Shown one piece after another: positions 44,624-52,261 of a stretch of 64,000 nucleotides of DNA; position 1 is the stretch's first letter; each line of letters begins with the position of its first letter. A program made the translations under genes and the position numbers. The DNA is from DASPSR01 sp035516175 (GTDB lineage Bacteria; Nitrospirota; UBA9217), in assembly GCA_035516175.1 (NCBI GenBank), contig DATJAO010000027.1, positions 1 to 64,000 of the forward strand, in the 5' to 3' direction. Below the pieces are notes generated by a model that saw only the letters and a list, made by a program, of their open reading frames with translations, was not told the DNA's origin and searched no databases.

Positions 44624-44735
44624 AAAAAAGCCGGGTTACCTTTTTGATTGTTCGGCAGCCCGGCTGTCCCCACAGCAGTGGGATCCGTACCTTTCAACCC
44701 TCTCTTCGCGAAGGCGTTGTCTCTATCGGGACAAA
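44624..44735 (-). ncRNA. Riboswitch-like leader with terminator, c-di-GMP-I (GEMM)-like
   Basis: Read on the minus strand this segment starts GATAGAGACAA, has a hairpin, then GGGTTGAAAGGTACGGATCC, a second hairpin CCCAC-TGCT-GTGGG, and ends GACAGCCGGGCTGCCGAAC. The order and spacing parallel the c-di-GMP-I (GEMM-I) class: GATAAAGGCAAACC, P2, GGGACGCAAAGCTACGGGTC, P3, GCCGGGTTGCCGA. Two core GCAAA segments are altered, so it may be degenerate. AGCCGGG then pairs with CCCGGCT followed by T6, an intrinsic terminator that shares the last aptamer strand. The next gene on this strand is the DUF1499 lipoprotein. A covariance search is decisive; I rely on eye alignment. Confidence 0.45.
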
Positions 44736-44840
44736 TCTATTCTTTCGTTTTACAGCACCGGACCCGGGCAATGTTAGGCCGGCGGCATCTCATATATCGT
44801 GTGTATTAAGTCTCTAAGAGAGGATGAGGGTTCATCGTAA

Positions 44841-45285
44841 CTATCTCCATCCACCGAGTATGGCTCCCGTAACCGGCACGCCGACCACAAAACTCCCCCT
44901 CTGGACCAGGAACATTGACCGGACGACGCCATGGTCCTTTCCGCTCTACAGGGCCGCCCCGAGGCTAACGGGGAAGATGAAACCGAGCCGCGCCCAGAAC
45001 CCGACCTGCATCCCCATCCCCTGACATACCGTATACGCGTTGAACTACCTCATAAAGAGGGAGAATACGAAAGCACCCTCAAGGGTCCCCGCGAACTGAT
45101 CCCGTACTACTGACCGACCACCGTCTTCGTCTACTCCTGTTCGACTACGGTCGGATTCTCCCTGACGATGATCTTCCTCCCCAGCCCTCCAAAGAGAAGT
45201 TGTGAATGCCAGATGAAACCTACGATCATGGCGGCAACCGCCGCGATCACCGCGAGTAATGAACACGCGGATGCATCATACCGGC
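44841..45285 (-). pseudogene. Decayed DUF1761-type membrane protein gene
   Basis: Minus-strand translation gives LLAVIAAVAAMIVGFIWHSQ, LLFGGLGRKI and a stop at 45133-45131. In a shifted frame comes GMQVGFWARLGFIFPVSLGA, then a stop at 44948-44946, and onward to GAILGGWR before 44843-44841. These pieces, in order and over about 145 codons, match the DUF1761 pattern: an N-terminal helix with IGFxWYSPLLFG, a central GFWxWLGF helix and a C-terminal G-x-IL-x-W. At least one frameshift and two internal stops are present. It follows the SRPBCC gene on the same strand by a few bases. Confidence 0.65.
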
Positions 45286-45292
45286 CAGCCCT

Positions 45293-45718
45293 CTATGCTG
45301 CCTCGGCTAGCTTCACGCCGCTTTCCTTCTTCCGGAGATACTCGCGCCACGGTTTCCAGTAATACTTGTCCCAACCTTCGTTCACGTCGTTATAATCGTA
45401 CTCCGGCACGTTGACATGTACAAGCTCGATCCTGCCGCCGTCCTTGTCCGGCCAGAAACTGAGGATCAGTGTGGAGTCGACGTCCCCGGGTTTCCAGTCC
45501 TTCCCTCGCCACGACTGGATGATGATCCGTTTGGGCACAACCTGCAGCGTTTTACCCGTGATCATGCCTCCAAAGGCGCGAAATCTCGACCCTGTTGTCC
45601 GGCTGATGGTAACCGGTCCTCCTGTGATTTCCCCATGGGCCTTCGGGCTCAGATACATGTCAAAGAGCTTTTCAGCAGGCGCAGGAAGTATCATGGTCTG
45701 TTGAATTGTTTTCGGCAT
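45293..45718 (-). CDS. SRPBCC/AHSA1-type domain protein
   Basis: 141 aa. It starts with IQQTMILPAPAEKLFDMYLS, continues GGPVTISRTTGSRFRAFGG and ends with GWDKYYWKPWREYLRK. This is the layout of the START/SRPBCC fold in the Activator-of-Hsp90-like branch, which forms a hydrophobic pocket. The ligand is unknown. GGGGGTG precedes the ATG. The gene behind it is the DUF1761 pseudogene; the two may once have been a pair. Confidence 0.82.
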   Translation of the reverse strand: MPKTIQQTMILPAPAEKLFDMYLSPKAHGEITGGPVTISRTTGSRFRAFGGMITGKTLQVVPKRIIIQSWRGKDWKPGDVDSTLILSFWPDKDGGRIELVHVNVPEYDYNDVNEGWDKYYWKPWREYLRKKESGVKLAEAA

Positions 45719-45966
45719 AGAACTTCACCCCCTTAATAAGACAATTTAACTCCTTTATTTAAGAGTAGCGCCGATTATTATTCCTGTCAAGACCGGAGAG
45801 TGAAGGAAGTGCAGGTTGACCGCCGGGTGGTATGCTTCACCGGTTGTGGGGCTGTGCGTGCCGGTGAACGTTAATGCAATTGACCGGTATGCAGGCAATG
45901 CACGGAAGGGAGAGGGACCCCTCTTTACGAGGCGCCTCCTCCCCTCAATCCCTGTTCAGCGAGACG

Positions 45967-47106
45967 TTACGCAGCGCGCTCGCCGTGGTAGTCACGCTTC
46001 CTTTCTACGGAGCGGACCGTGAAGCGCTCGTCGAGCATCGCGAGCTTTTCCATTATGCCCGTGTACTCCAGTTCCGTCATAGGCAGCATGGCAGCGCCGA
46101 AGAACCCCTGTTTCCTCATCTCGGCGGCCTTGTCTGCGACGTGTCCGCGAACGGCATCCCAGAACGGATGGTCGAAGGCGTCGACGGGTCCCGTCAGTTT
46201 CCCCTCGTGCACGGAGAAGGCTGCGCAGCTGACAATTGGGGGGCCATCGAAATAGCTGATGGGCGACATGAGTCGGACCGGCATCATCGGCATGTTGTGG
46301 GAGCCGCGCATGCCTCCGGCTACGAAGTGCCCGATGTGGAAGGGAGTCAGGACTTCGCCCGTGGCCGGGAAGTTCATCTGCGCGCGCACAAGCATCACCG
46401 GGTCGTCTTTGCCCGTGTACTTGCCGGCGATGTTATGGAGCCGGGACGTGGACACTGCGGCCGCCTGTTCGCCCGAAGCGCGGGACCAGATCGACTCTAC
46501 CACGAACCGCTCTGTGTCCCGCAGCAGGGCGGCGATGTCGTAGATATCCTCGGGCGTGTTCAGCTCGATGACCCGGTCACCCTCTGTGTAGTTGACGTCC
46601 ATGATCACGAAACGGAACCCTTTCCCCATCTTGGGTGCGAGGATGAGACCGGGTGTGTTCATCGCGTCGGCGAATGCGAGGTACAGCGGGAGGTTGTACG
46701 CGCCGGGATCGGTCTTGTCCGCCGCGAAGAACAGGAAGGGTTCGTTTGGCCTCTCCTCGAACTCCATCTCGGCGACGGCCGGCCCCATCCCCCGCACGTT
46801 CCCGGAGAATGAGTCCTTCAGCAGGTCCTGACCTGCCCCGTACAGTCCCTGAGCTTTCGCAACACTCGTCCCCGCGACAAAGGCGTCCCAGGCCAGCTTA
46901 TGGATCTGCTCATCGCCGGTCCCGCGGGTATGGGTCATCAGGATCGCCACATCGTCTCCCGTATAGCTCACGTAACTGTCTTTCAGAAATCCGATTCCGT
47001 TCTGGCGCACGTGGTGTTCAACGGTTTCGAGCAGTCGCTGCGACGGCGCAATGTGACCCCCGACTGACCCGACATCAGCCTTGATAACGCTTACGGTCAG
47101 CTTCAT
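45967..47106 (-). CDS. fbp: Fructose-1,6-bisphosphate aldolase/phosphatase (archaeal type)
   Basis: 379 aa from the ATG at 47106, with AAGGAGGTG upstream. The start MKLTVSVIKADVGSVGGH has the first metal-binding Asp, and further hallmarks are GDDVAILMTHTRG, FFAADKTDPGAYNLP, KYTGKDDPVM (with the Tyr and Lys of the aldolase site) and GSHNMPMMPV. This single enzyme joins triose phosphates and then removes the 1-phosphate, which favours one-way gluconeogenesis. It occurs in archaea and a limited set of bacteria, often autotrophs and thermophiles. No other glycolytic genes adjoin it. Confidence 0.95.
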   Translation of the reverse strand: MKLTVSVIKADVGSVGGHIAPSQRLLETVEHHVRQNGIGFLKDSYVSYTGDDVAILMTHTRGTGDEQIHKLAWDAFVAGTSVAKAQGLYGAGQDLLKDSFSGNVRGMGPAVAEMEFEERPNEPFLFFAADKTDPGAYNLPLYLAFADAMNTPGLILAPKMGKGFRFVIMDVNYTEGDRVIELNTPEDIYDIAALLRDTERFVVESIWSRASGEQAAAVSTSRLHNIAGKYTGKDDPVMLVRAQMNFPATGEVLTPFHIGHFVAGGMRGSHNMPMMPVRLMSPISYFDGPPIVSCAAFSVHEGKLTGPVDAFDHPFWDAVRGHVADKAAEMRKQGFFGAAMLPMTELEYTGIMEKLAMLDERFTVRSVERKRDYHGERAA

Positions 47107-47427
47107 AGTAGGCACCTCCTTCATTTGTTTTCTATGCGTACTGCGAGATGATGAACAAAGTTAGAGTCTTTTATACTGATCATGCTTAAATGATAGCAAA
47201 ACCGGGGAGTAATGTGCGCCGGCATTCAGCAGGGGATGCAAGATTGACAGGGCTTATAAATGTAGAAATACTAAAGTATTATAAGAGATGCCCTCTGGTA
47301 CATTCGGAACATACGATACGATGTCTTGGCCCATCTCTTCCTCACCATCTCGCTCACTGATTCCCGAAGGTACTCCGCACGGAATGCTCCGGAAGTACCT
47401 GAATGCGACAGTAAGAATCATATATGC
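47107..47427. other. Intergenic gap ahead of the FBP aldolase/phosphatase gene
   Basis: 321 bases. A palindrome AATACT-AA-AGTATT lies near 47267-47280. TATAAT on the minus strand at 47283-47278 could serve fbp, but no good -35 is visible. TTGACA at 47244-47249 points rightward with a fair -10 17 bases on, although no plus-strand gene follows. No ORF is convincing. Confidence 0.4.
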
Positions 47428-48252
47428 TCAAGAAATTATTTTCCGGTAGATGCATCGGGAATTCTCGTAGGGAGTAACCGCGGTCACCTCTTGCGGAATC
47501 GATTCATGGGTCCCGATGACCAGAATCCCTCCCGGGACAAGCCTCTCCACGATCCTTTCGAAAATTTCCCGCTGCAACATTTCGTCAAAGTAGGTGAAAA
47601 CAAGGTTGCGGCAGAGTATGAGGTGAAAAGGGCCATCGGGCATCTGTCTGCGAATGTCCTGCTCGATAAATTCAATGCCCTCTCTGAAGCGCTCTTTGAT
47701 CGAGCAGAGCTTTCCCGAACAGGAGAAAGCCGCCTCGATCAAATCTTTCGGAAGGTCCCGGAGGCTGCTTGACCGATACCACCCCTTCCGGGCACGCTCA
47801 AGGACGACATGATCAACGTCTGTCGCAATGATCCGGAGGGGAGGATTGGTATGGAGGAGGGGGGTGACGGAAGTCTTCCAGATGATTTGCAGGGCATAGG
47901 CTTCCTCACCGGAACAGCAGCCAGCGCTCCAGCTGAAAAGCTCTTTTCCTCCCGCATGGAGCAGTTCTTCTGTCAGTTTCGGGAGGATGGACGATTGCAA
48001 GACGTCGAACACGTCCCGATCACGGTAAAAGTGTGAAATGGTGATGTTGCAGAGCGAGTCAAGAATCGGCCACTCTAGAGCATTGCTCTCGAGGTAATTC
48101 TGGTATGTGGAAAGTCCGGAAAAGCCCAGTTCGCTGATGCGGCGGCTGAGACGCTTGCAGACCTGATGGTGTACTTTTCGGTAGCCAGCCCAGCGAAGCC
48201 GGAGCCTTGGCAGGCACCTTTTGAGGAATTCCGTGCATTCAATGTCCTTCAT
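47428..48252 (-). CDS. CheR-type protein-glutamate methyltransferase
   Basis: About 274 aa from the ATG at 48252 (GAAGGAT upstream). The N-terminal helical domain spans about 1-70. The SAM domain then has NITISHFYRDRDVFD, WSAGCCSGEEAYALQI (motif I), IIATDVDHVVLERAR and CRNLVFTYFDEMLQREIF, and ends VTPYENSRCIYRK. CheR enzymes methylate chemoreceptor glutamates. No che genes adjoin it, and the Cys-rich motif I is slightly unusual (family: WSAGCSTGEE). It may serve a non-flagellar chemosensory system. Confidence 0.9.
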   Translation of the reverse strand: MKDIECTEFLKRCLPRLRLRWAGYRKVHHQVCKRLSRRISELGFSGLSTYQNYLESNALEWPILDSLCNITISHFYRDRDVFDVLQSSILPKLTEELLHAGGKELFSWSAGCCSGEEAYALQIIWKTSVTPLLHTNPPLRIIATDVDHVVLERARKGWYRSSSLRDLPKDLIEAAFSCSGKLCSIKERFREGIEFIEQDIRRQMPDGPFHLILCRNLVFTYFDEMLQREIFERIVERLVPGGILVIGTHESIPQEVTAVTPYENSRCIYRKIIS

Positions 48253-48417
48253 CGGATATCCTTCGGTTTGTTGCAATGGTGGAGGCAAATGGCATCGATG
48301 TCCATATTCATGGCGGTGGGAAATACATCGGCATGATCCGGATGCGATGCTACGAATCTTCTTACAGCGGGCTCAAAATTCCGATCCTTTTTCATCGGTA
48401 TCTCTGAGTCTGTTCGA

Positions 48418-48720
48418 AAAGTGCATGCTGCAGTGCGGGTCACGACAGGCAGAGCGGGAAGGCCTCCCCACGGTCCTTGTAGACCCGCGGAACACGTCCC
48501 ACACCTGCCCGGAATGCGGTACTATTGATAAACGGGACCGGAAAAGCCAAGTCTTTTTTCCTGTGTGTCATGCGGGTTCGCCGGGCTCGTCGACCACATC
48601 GCGGCGGAGAACATCCGTCGGGCTGCAGTCAAACAGCCGATCGTAGCGCGTGTTGATGCCGAAGCCGCCACTCAAAAAGTGGAACTGAGGCGAAACGCAG
48701 CTACAAGCTCCGTGTTTTAG
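48418..48720 (+). pseudogene. TnpB (IS200/IS605-type) C-terminal remnant, frameshifted
   Basis: The frame reads REGLPTVLVDPRNTSHTCPE, CGTIDKRDRKSQVFF and then shifts. One frame over it continues CVSCGFAGLVDHIAAENIRR and runs to a TAG at 48718-48720. Together these are the zinc ribbon (CPEC...CVSC) and last RuvC segment (Asp in LVDHIAAENI) of TnpB. The break lies beside a T6 run near 48553-48560 and needs one missing base. The N-terminal three quarters of TnpB and any TnpA are absent, so the element is dead. I could not find clear element ends or a guide RNA. Confidence 0.75.
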
Positions 48721-48879
48721 CGTGGGGTAGTTGACGTATCGATTCCTTAACACCTCAGGACTCTTCTCCAGGAACTCAGCGTTGTCCTGCTGATAGATAT
48801 CATTATAACACGGCCTAAATGCCATCAAGCTATGATAGACTGATGATAGCTCCCTGGACGTGATGGGAGGGGGTGGCCC

Positions 48880-49410
48880 ATGCGCACAAAGAAAAACATT
48901 CTTATAACGGGACCTCCGGGCATCGGCAAGACCACCATCATGAAGAAGCTCGCGCAAATGTTGAAAGATACCGGCCCTGTCGGATTTTACACCGCCGAGA
49001 TACGGGAAGGGGGCGTGCGGCGCGGTTTTGAACTGGTCGGCTTAAATGGGAGGAAGGGGCTTCTTTCCCATATTGATATAAAAAGTCCGAATCATGTGGG
49101 CAGATACGGAGTCGATATCAGGGGCTTTGAGATATTTCTTGACGCACTTGCGCTCACAGATCCAAACGCCGGGCTTCTCCTGATCGACGAGATCGGGAAG
49201 ATGGAGTGCCTGTCGCAACGATTCAAAACAGTCGTGCGAACTGTTCTGGATTCCGGAAACGCGGTGATCGCGACCATTGCTCTCAATGGTCCGGGGTTTA
49301 TCGCGGAGGTAAGGGGACGAGAAGATGCGATGCTGTTCGAAATGACGCTGGAAAACAGGGACTCTCTTGCGGAAGAAATTCTGAGGCATGTCAAGACATC
49401 GTACGATTAG
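48880..49410 (+). CDS. THEP1-family nucleoside-triphosphatase
   Basis: 176 aa P-loop NTPase of the normal THEP1 length. Walker A is ITGPPGIGKTT at the start, GFYTAEIREGGVRRGFEL follows, and Walker B is LLIDEIGKMEC. Members hydrolyse ATP and GTP; their cellular role is open. They are frequent in archaea and thermophilic bacteria. GGGAGGGGG precedes the ATG. It is the only plus-strand gene in this stretch and converges with the THUMP gene. Confidence 0.92.
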   Translation: MRTKKNILITGPPGIGKTTIMKKLAQMLKDTGPVGFYTAEIREGGVRRGFELVGLNGRKGLLSHIDIKSPNHVGRYGVDIRGFEIFLDALALTDPNAGLLLIDEIGKMECLSQRFKTVVRTVLDSGNAVIATIALNGPGFIAEVRGREDAMLFEMTLENRDSLAEEILRHVKTSYD

Positions 49411-49489
49411 TGGGAAAGCTCCAACCTGGAGGGGAGCTTTACAGATCAGTTTTTTTGATCAGCGGTGCCTGTTCAATTCAACCGTTCCT

Positions 49490-50029
49490 TTAATCCAGTT
49501 TTATGAAAGGGTACCGTTCCCGGTCTTCACGATTCACGAGCGAGAGGCCGGCCCAGGTGCCGATCGTTTCGATCGCGATGATCGCATCGGGGTTTTCGAA
49601 AGAGATGCGGGCGGGAGTGCCGGCCTTCTCAAGCGATTCAAGAAGTATGAAATCCAGCAACCGCTCCTCGTCGGGACTTGATAGCTTTCCCTTGAAACCG
49701 CGCCTCCGTATCCGCACGTAAAAGCTCTTTCCCGCGAGGTGCTTCGTCCAGGTGAGGATCGTTTCCCCGGCCTTGTGCTCGAATTCATCGGGGGAATTGA
49801 AGATAAACGAGTGGGTGGCTGGTATCAGCCTCGCAAGAAAAGAGAGCGACTCCGGATGTTTCGATGCCCGTTCCCGCAAGGACTCGAGCATCCGGTTGAT
49901 GTCATGCGCTCTTATCAAAAGGACGTTGAAGAATTCCGTCCGTTTCACTTCCCCGAACTCGCCGAATACGTCGATCGCCCGCGTGAATCCATGTTCGTGA
50001 ACACTGATGACAGCATTCCATTCCTGCAT
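49490..50029 (-). CDS. THUMP-domain protein
   Basis: 179 aa. The middle and end (RLIPATHSFIFNSPDEFEHK, LAGKSFYVRIRRRGFKGKL, ENPDAIIAIETIGTWAGLSL) match stand-alone THUMP-domain proteins, an RNA-binding module found in tRNA-modifying enzymes such as ThiI and TAN1-like proteins. No catalytic domain is attached, so it may be a tRNA-binding helper. It lies 48 bases behind the radical SAM gene on the same strand. Confidence 0.82.
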   Translation of the reverse strand: MQEWNAVISVHEHGFTRAIDVFGEFGEVKRTEFFNVLLIRAHDINRMLESLRERASKHPESLSFLARLIPATHSFIFNSPDEFEHKAGETILTWTKHLAGKSFYVRIRRRGFKGKLSSPDEERLLDFILLESLEKAGTPARISFENPDAIIAIETIGTWAGLSLVNREDRERYPFIKLD

Positions 50030-50077
50030 AGCGGATTGATTCTCGAGTACGACCGGGCTGGGTTACCTGCGCAGGCA

Positions 50078-51580
50078 TCAAAGGCCGGCGCCCAGAAGTT
50101 TCTCATGACGCTTAAAAACCTTGCGAAAATGGAAACCGTAGATCGAGAGGGTGATGGCCAGCGGCAGCAGTCGCGGCCGGCGGAACAAGGACCAGAAAAC
50201 GATTTTCCAGTACTGGAACCGCTCCCTGCCGATGATGCCAAGGCGCACCGCCGACTTGATCAGGGCCTTGAGGTGGTTGAACCGGAAGCGGCCGCCACGC
50301 GCCTTAGGAGGGCGATACTCTTTCAGGAATTGCTTCATCCGCGCGTAGTAGTGCTTCGGAGAGTAGATCGTGTTGAGTATCTTCCGGTAGCCGCTGATCA
50401 GGTGCTCGGTGTTCATCTTCGGTATGAAGTTGATTGAAAAGTCCGTGTTGTCGCCGGTCGCGGCCTTCAAGAGCCGCCCCTCCTGATGTAAGCGGTGATA
50501 GAGCTTTGTCCCGAGCGGTGCGTTCAAAAGCCCGACCATCGCGGTTGTGATCCCGCTTTCCTGGATGAAGGCGATCAGGCGCTCGAAGATCGATGCCGGG
50601 TCTTTGTCAAATCCTACGATGAATCCCGCCTGGACCTCGAGTCCGGCCTGCTGGATCTTTTTCACGCTAGCGATGAGGTCCCGGTTGCGGTTCTGGACCT
50701 TGCTGCACTCGATCAGGCTTTCCTCGTTCGGTGACTCGATTCCCACGAAGACCGTGTCGAACCCAGCCCGGACCATGAGCTGCATCAACTCTTCGTCGTC
50801 GGAGAGGTTGATGGACCCTTCGGTATTCAGGGCAAAGGGGTGCTTCCGTTTTTCCATCCACTCAATCACCGCAGGCAGAATATCCTTTTTGAGCTTTCCC
50901 TTGTTCCCGATGAAGTTGTCGTCGACGATGAACACGCCGTTTCTCCAACCCCGTGCATAGAGAGTCTCGAGCTCGGCCAGGATCTGCTCCCGGCTCTTTG
51001 TCCTTGGCACGCGGCCGTAGAGCACTGTGATGTTGCAGAAGTCGCAGTCGAAAGGGCAGCCCCGGGAATACTGGATGCTCATGGAGGCATAGGCTTTCAT
51101 ATTCAGAAGATCGAATCGCGGTTGCGGCGTGATAGAGAGGTCGGCCCACTGGGGAGAAGAATATACATGGCCAGCCTGTCCCTTTCGCAGATCATCGAGA
51201 AAGAGCGGCAGCGTGATCTCGGCTTCGTTCAAAATGAGATGGTCCACATCGATGAACTCATCGGGACTGGCCGTGAAAAGAGGACCGCCGGCGATCACCT
51301 TGACTCCGAGCGCCTTGCACCTGGTAATGACGGAATTTGCCGACTCTTTCTGGATTGTCATGGCGCTGAGCATTACATAATCGGCCCAGCGGAGGTCGGC
51401 GTCGGTGAGGTGCTGCACGTTCATATCAACGAGGCGCTGCTTCCACTCAGCAGGAAGCATTGCCGCCACGGTCAGGAGACCAAGCGGTGGCAGACTGGCT
51501 TTTTTCGAAATGAACTTTAAGGCATATTTAAAGCTCCAGAAGGTGTCAGGGTATTTCGGATAAACAAGGAGAATTTTCAT
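50078..51580 (-). CDS. B12-binding radical SAM protein
   Basis: 500 aa. Residues 1-150 have the B12-binding Rossmann fold (LLVYPKYPDTFWSF at the start, VKVIAGGPLFTASPDEF). The radical SAM core has CPFDCDFCNITVLYGR, the CxxxCxxC cluster site, then FIVDDNFIGNKGKLK. A C-terminal DUF4070-like region follows (INFIPKMNTEHLISGYRKIL, PKHYYARMKQFL). Many such proteins methylate or cyclise lipids and tetrapyrroles, but the substrate cannot be read here. AAGGAGC stands just before the ATG. Confidence 0.92.
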   Translation of the reverse strand: MKILLVYPKYPDTFWSFKYALKFISKKASLPPLGLLTVAAMLPAEWKQRLVDMNVQHLTDADLRWADYVMLSAMTIQKESANSVITRCKALGVKVIAGGPLFTASPDEFIDVDHLILNEAEITLPLFLDDLRKGQAGHVYSSPQWADLSITPQPRFDLLNMKAYASMSIQYSRGCPFDCDFCNITVLYGRVPRTKSREQILAELETLYARGWRNGVFIVDDNFIGNKGKLKKDILPAVIEWMEKRKHPFALNTEGSINLSDDEELMQLMVRAGFDTVFVGIESPNEESLIECSKVQNRNRDLIASVKKIQQAGLEVQAGFIVGFDKDPASIFERLIAFIQESGITTAMVGLLNAPLGTKLYHRLHQEGRLLKAATGDNTDFSINFIPKMNTEHLISGYRKILNTIYSPKHYYARMKQFLKEYRPPKARGGRFRFNHLKALIKSAVRLGIIGRERFQYWKIVFWSLFRRPRLLPLAITLSIYGFHFRKVFKRHEKLLGAGL

Positions 51581-52261
51581 AATCGAGCTCCTTCACGCTG
51601 TGAGCGTGATAAAAAAGGTTTACATCCTCATCCTTTGCTCTTGTAGTTTCGTAAGCGTATCATTCATTATCCACGATAATCCACAAATAGCAACAGTTTT
51701 TATCATCACGATGGGGGGACGCAGGTTTTTTACTACTCATTCTTCTTCCATTTGTATTCTCTCGCCTCTCCCTTTTCCCCTGATTTTTTAGTCGCGTCTC
51801 TGCCCTTGCCTTTCATTGTTGCATGCCCATCCTGTTTCCGCCGCCACCTTACCCCGTGTACGAAACACCGAGTCACCGTGCAAATACTGCCGCTGTGCAA
51901 CGCACGACTAATGGCCTGCTTTTCCGCGGGTACATGTACCTCGGTGGTTTGCTGTTTCCGTCATTAATGCACGTCGATCCCCCTTTGGGTGATCAGAAAA
52001 ATATTGCCGGTAGAGTCCCCTGTCCCTGCTGAATTTGAAAACCATAACAAAAAAGGAATTATGTTGTCAAGCGAGATTACCAATAAGAAGGAAGAAAGTA
52101 CCAAAACATTCGCGCTCGCATCGACTTCACTGCGCAGAAAGTAACAAGCAATCATGCCTTTCCGGTATAGATACCGCTTAGTGCCAAAATTTAATTGCAC
52201 CGCCATGAGTAAACTGTTATTATACTCAGTCTTTTGGGAAAGACCGACGATAGGTCAGGGG
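51581..52261. other. Long intergenic gap between divergent genes
   Basis: 681 bases between the radical SAM gene (minus) and the GGDEF-EAL gene (plus). A 12-base palindrome GGTACATGTACC lies at 51929-51940. Short open frames in both strands have no family-like sequence. The region should hold two promoters, but I can point to no strong -35/-10 pair. Confidence 0.45.

Noticed and set aside
44590..44660. Plus-strand GCCGGGTTACC, like the 3' end of a GEMM riboswitch
   Set aside because: The upstream plus-strand sequence has no GCAAA core; the match is explained by the terminator stem of the minus-strand leader.
45874..46812. 312-codon plus-strand open frame
   Set aside because: It lies wholly antisense to the clear FBP aldolase/phosphatase gene, has no family-like sequence, and is expected in GC-rich antisense frames.
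47244..47272. TTGACA with a fair -10, plus strand
   Set aside because: No gene or RNA is evident downstream on the plus strand, so it is left as a chance match.
51830..51990. GCAAACC and palindrome on the minus strand, considered as cobalamin or GEMM switch before the B12 radical SAM gene
   Set aside because: No cobalamin box, no second GCAAA core, and no matching hairpin order.
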